From positions 1 through 7,217 of the forward strand of contig CAUDYH010000059.1 of assembly GCA_958453575.1 (NCBI GenBank): a stretch of DNA of 7,217 bases. The letters run 5' to 3'. How positions within the stretch are numbered: the stretch's first letter is position 1; every line of letters starts with the position of its first letter. This stretch comes from an uncultured Collinsella sp. Lineage in GTDB: Bacteria; Actinomycetota; Coriobacteriia; Coriobacteriales; Coriobacteriaceae. Shown here one piece after another: positions 5,779 through 7,217 of the stretch. The position numbers and the translations under genes were made by a program. The notes under the pieces are model-generated. The model did no database searches and was not told the origin of the DNA. It worked only from the letters and a program-made list of their open reading frames with translations.

Positions 5779-7217
5779 TTACCTTACGTTGTCGTTCATC
5801 GCGAAGGAGTTCTTCATGGCACAGCTCGTGGTGTAGAGCACCTTGCCCAACAGGGCATCGGTCTCCACGCGCACGAGCTCGGCAAAGGCCTCGTTAGCAC
5901 GGGCGAGCTCGGCAGGCACCTCGGCCTCGGGCAGCGCGGCTACGACAGCGTCAACGTCGTGAATCTGCTTGTGGCCCATGCCGCCGACCTTTTCCTGATA
6001 ATCCTCGACCGCGCGACCGCACTCATGGAAGCGGACATCTGCCAAGGCACCGATCAGGCGATTCACCCAATAGAAATTCTCGGACGTCACGCGAGCCTGC
6101 GTGCCGGCATAGTACTCGGGCATGGTCTCGACGTTAGCGTACAGCGGCACGAGCGCGTTAAACGAGTTGGAGCCAAACGCCATCCACTGCACGGCGCGAT
6201 ACGCCGGCTGCGCAAAGGGGCGCAGCTGCAGCACGGCAAGCTGGCTGTTGCGGTTGATGCCGATGGGACGATAGGCGCCGCGCGTGGCGGGCGTGCCCTT
6301 GCTGCCGTAGCAGTCGTACTCCGTGCCCTGGTAGTGGCTCGAAAGCACGTACTTGATGTCCTCGATGGTCACCTTGCGCTCGGGCACGCGGCTCCAGGGA
6401 ATGTCGTCGCTCTCGGGCGTGTAGTCGGCGTCGGGACCGTCCCACACATCGCTGGGGTTGAGGCAGCGCTGCATATACCAGGCGCGCGGCGTGTTGTAGA
6501 CGTGATCGCTGTCGCTGTGCGAGCCAAAGGCCTCGCGCGGGTTAAAGACCGCGGCGGGACCGTCACCCTCGACGCCCAGCGTTAGGTCCAGATGCCACTC
6601 TGCCATCCAGGAGCGCAGGTCGGCAGAGCACATGTGGTCGACCTGAGCGCCCTCGGCGTCGTCCAGGTCAAAGCTGTCAATACCCAGCTGGTTGGGCATG
6701 GTCACATAGGCGTCATCGGGCACGCGCTTGGCGATCCAGTGGTGGCCGCCGATGGTCTCGAGCCACCAGATCTCGTCAACGTCACTAAAGGCGATGCCAT
6801 TGTTCTCGTAGGTGCCGTAGCGCTCGAGCAGGTCACCCAAAATACGCACGCCGTCGCGGGCGGACTTGGCGTACGGCAGCACCAGGGTCACCATATCCTC
6901 CTCGCCCAGTCCGCCGGGCTGGGCCGGAACATAGCCGTCCTCGCCCTCGTTGCCCTTGGCGGGTACATAGTCCACGAGCGGATCGGCGCCGCGGACGCGC
7001 TCGTTGGTGGTGAGTGTTTCGGTTGCGGACATGCCAACATTGAGCTCGTTGAAGCCGGCCTCGGCCCAAATGCCATGGCCCGGGACAACGTCGGGGACGC
7101 TCGTGTAGCGCATGGGGTTGTCGGGCAGCTCAACGGTCAGGTGGCTCAGGACACTCGTGTAGACACGCGGCTGCTCGTCGGGATGCACCACGCGCATGCG
7201 CTTGGGCTCAAACACCC
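5779..7217 (-). CDS. C69-family dipeptidase, N-terminus outside window
   Basis: The frame is open at the right edge and ends in TAA at 5779. The 478 residues counted from 7215 are internal to terminal; the GTG there is not a likely start. Recognisable family blocks include VPGHGIWAEAGFNELNVGMS (44-63), EIWWLETIGGHHWIAKRVPD (148-167) with the following YVTMPNQLGI (170-179), IPWSRVPER (272-280), SSHYQGTEYD (292-301) and the NRNSQLAVLQLRP region (321-333). These match the PepD-type dipeptidases of peptidase family C69, N-terminal-nucleophile cysteine hydrolases that split dipeptides of broad specificity. The nucleophilic cysteine is near the N-terminus in this family and so is not visible; whether the enzyme is cytosolic or exported cannot be judged. 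The C-terminal half has helical segments typical of the family. The gene forms its own unit up to the terminator at 5714-5760. A role in peptide nutrition is inferred from the family. Confidence 0.92.
   Translation of the reverse strand, partial: VFEPKRMRVVHPDEQPRVYTSVLSHLTVELPDNPMRYTSVPDVVPGHGIWAEAGFNELNVGMSATETLTTNERVRGADPLVDYVPAKGNEGEDGYVPAQPGGLGEEDMVTLVLPYAKSARDGVRILGDLLERYGTYENNGIAFSDVDEIWWLETIGGHHWIAKRVPDDAYVTMPNQLGIDSFDLDDAEGAQVDHMCSADLRSWMAEWHLDLTLGVEGDGPAAVFNPREAFGSHSDSDHVYNTPRAWYMQRCLNPSDVWDGPDADYTPESDDIPWSRVPERKVTIEDIKYVLSSHYQGTEYDCYGSKGTPATRGAYRPIGINRNSQLAVLQLRPFAQPAYRAVQWMAFGSNSFNALVPLYANVETMPEYYAGTQARVTSENFYWVNRLIGALADVRFHECGRAVEDYQEKVGGMGHKQIHDVDAVVAALPEAEVPAELARANEAFAELVRVETDALLGKVLYTTSCAMKNSFAMNDNVR

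Noticed and set aside
5749..6585. A 278-codon open frame on the plus strand
   Set aside because: It is antisense to the dipeptidase, whose conserved blocks fix the real frame.
1..7217. tRNA, rRNA, CRISPR, insertion sequence or integrase signals
   Set aside because: I looked for cloverleaf-like segments, regularly spaced direct repeats and transposase motifs on both strands and saw none that I could support.

Overview
The window is GC-rich, and every convincing gene lies on the minus strand, so transcription runs from right to left. Gene content and style suggest a gut actinobacterium of the class Coriobacteriia, probably Collinsella or a close relative. The basis is an abundance of GAC, GAG and GCC codons, a C69-family dipeptidase, an ABC1 kinase paired with a phasin-like protein, and a large Ig-repeat secreted protein behind a cobalamin-type leader. 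This assignment is an inference from style, not a database match.

Layout in the direction of transcription. (1) 7217-5779: a C69-family dipeptidase whose N-terminus, with the expected catalytic cysteine, lies outside the window. It ends at a strong intrinsic terminator (5714-5760). (2) 5630-3442: a two-gene unit of a 138-aa phasin-like protein and, 8 nt later, a 587-aa ABC1/UbiB/AarF-type kinase-like protein with two C-terminal membrane segments. It ends at a well-formed terminator (3329-3356). (3) 3330-1: a new unit whose predicted promoter overlaps that terminator. A leader of about 320 nt carries a cobalamin riboswitch (3118-3294). The leader is followed by a very large secreted protein (992 residues visible, C-terminus beyond base 1) with a signal peptide, an Ala-rich linker and seven Ig-like repeats of about 100-120 residues.

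The most interesting signal is the third unit. A vitamin B12-sensing RNA stands directly in front of a repeat-built surface protein rather than a known B12 synthesis enzyme or transporter gene. This suggests, but does not prove, that the protein helps acquire or respond to corrinoids at the cell surface. The phasin-like/ABC1 kinase pair is a second point of interest, because these kinases are best known from quinone biosynthesis and their role in such anaerobes is unclear. The dipeptidase looks like ordinary peptide-nutrition machinery.

No tRNA, rRNA, CRISPR array, transposase or integrase was recognised. The long plus-strand open frames are antisense shadows of the minus-strand genes.
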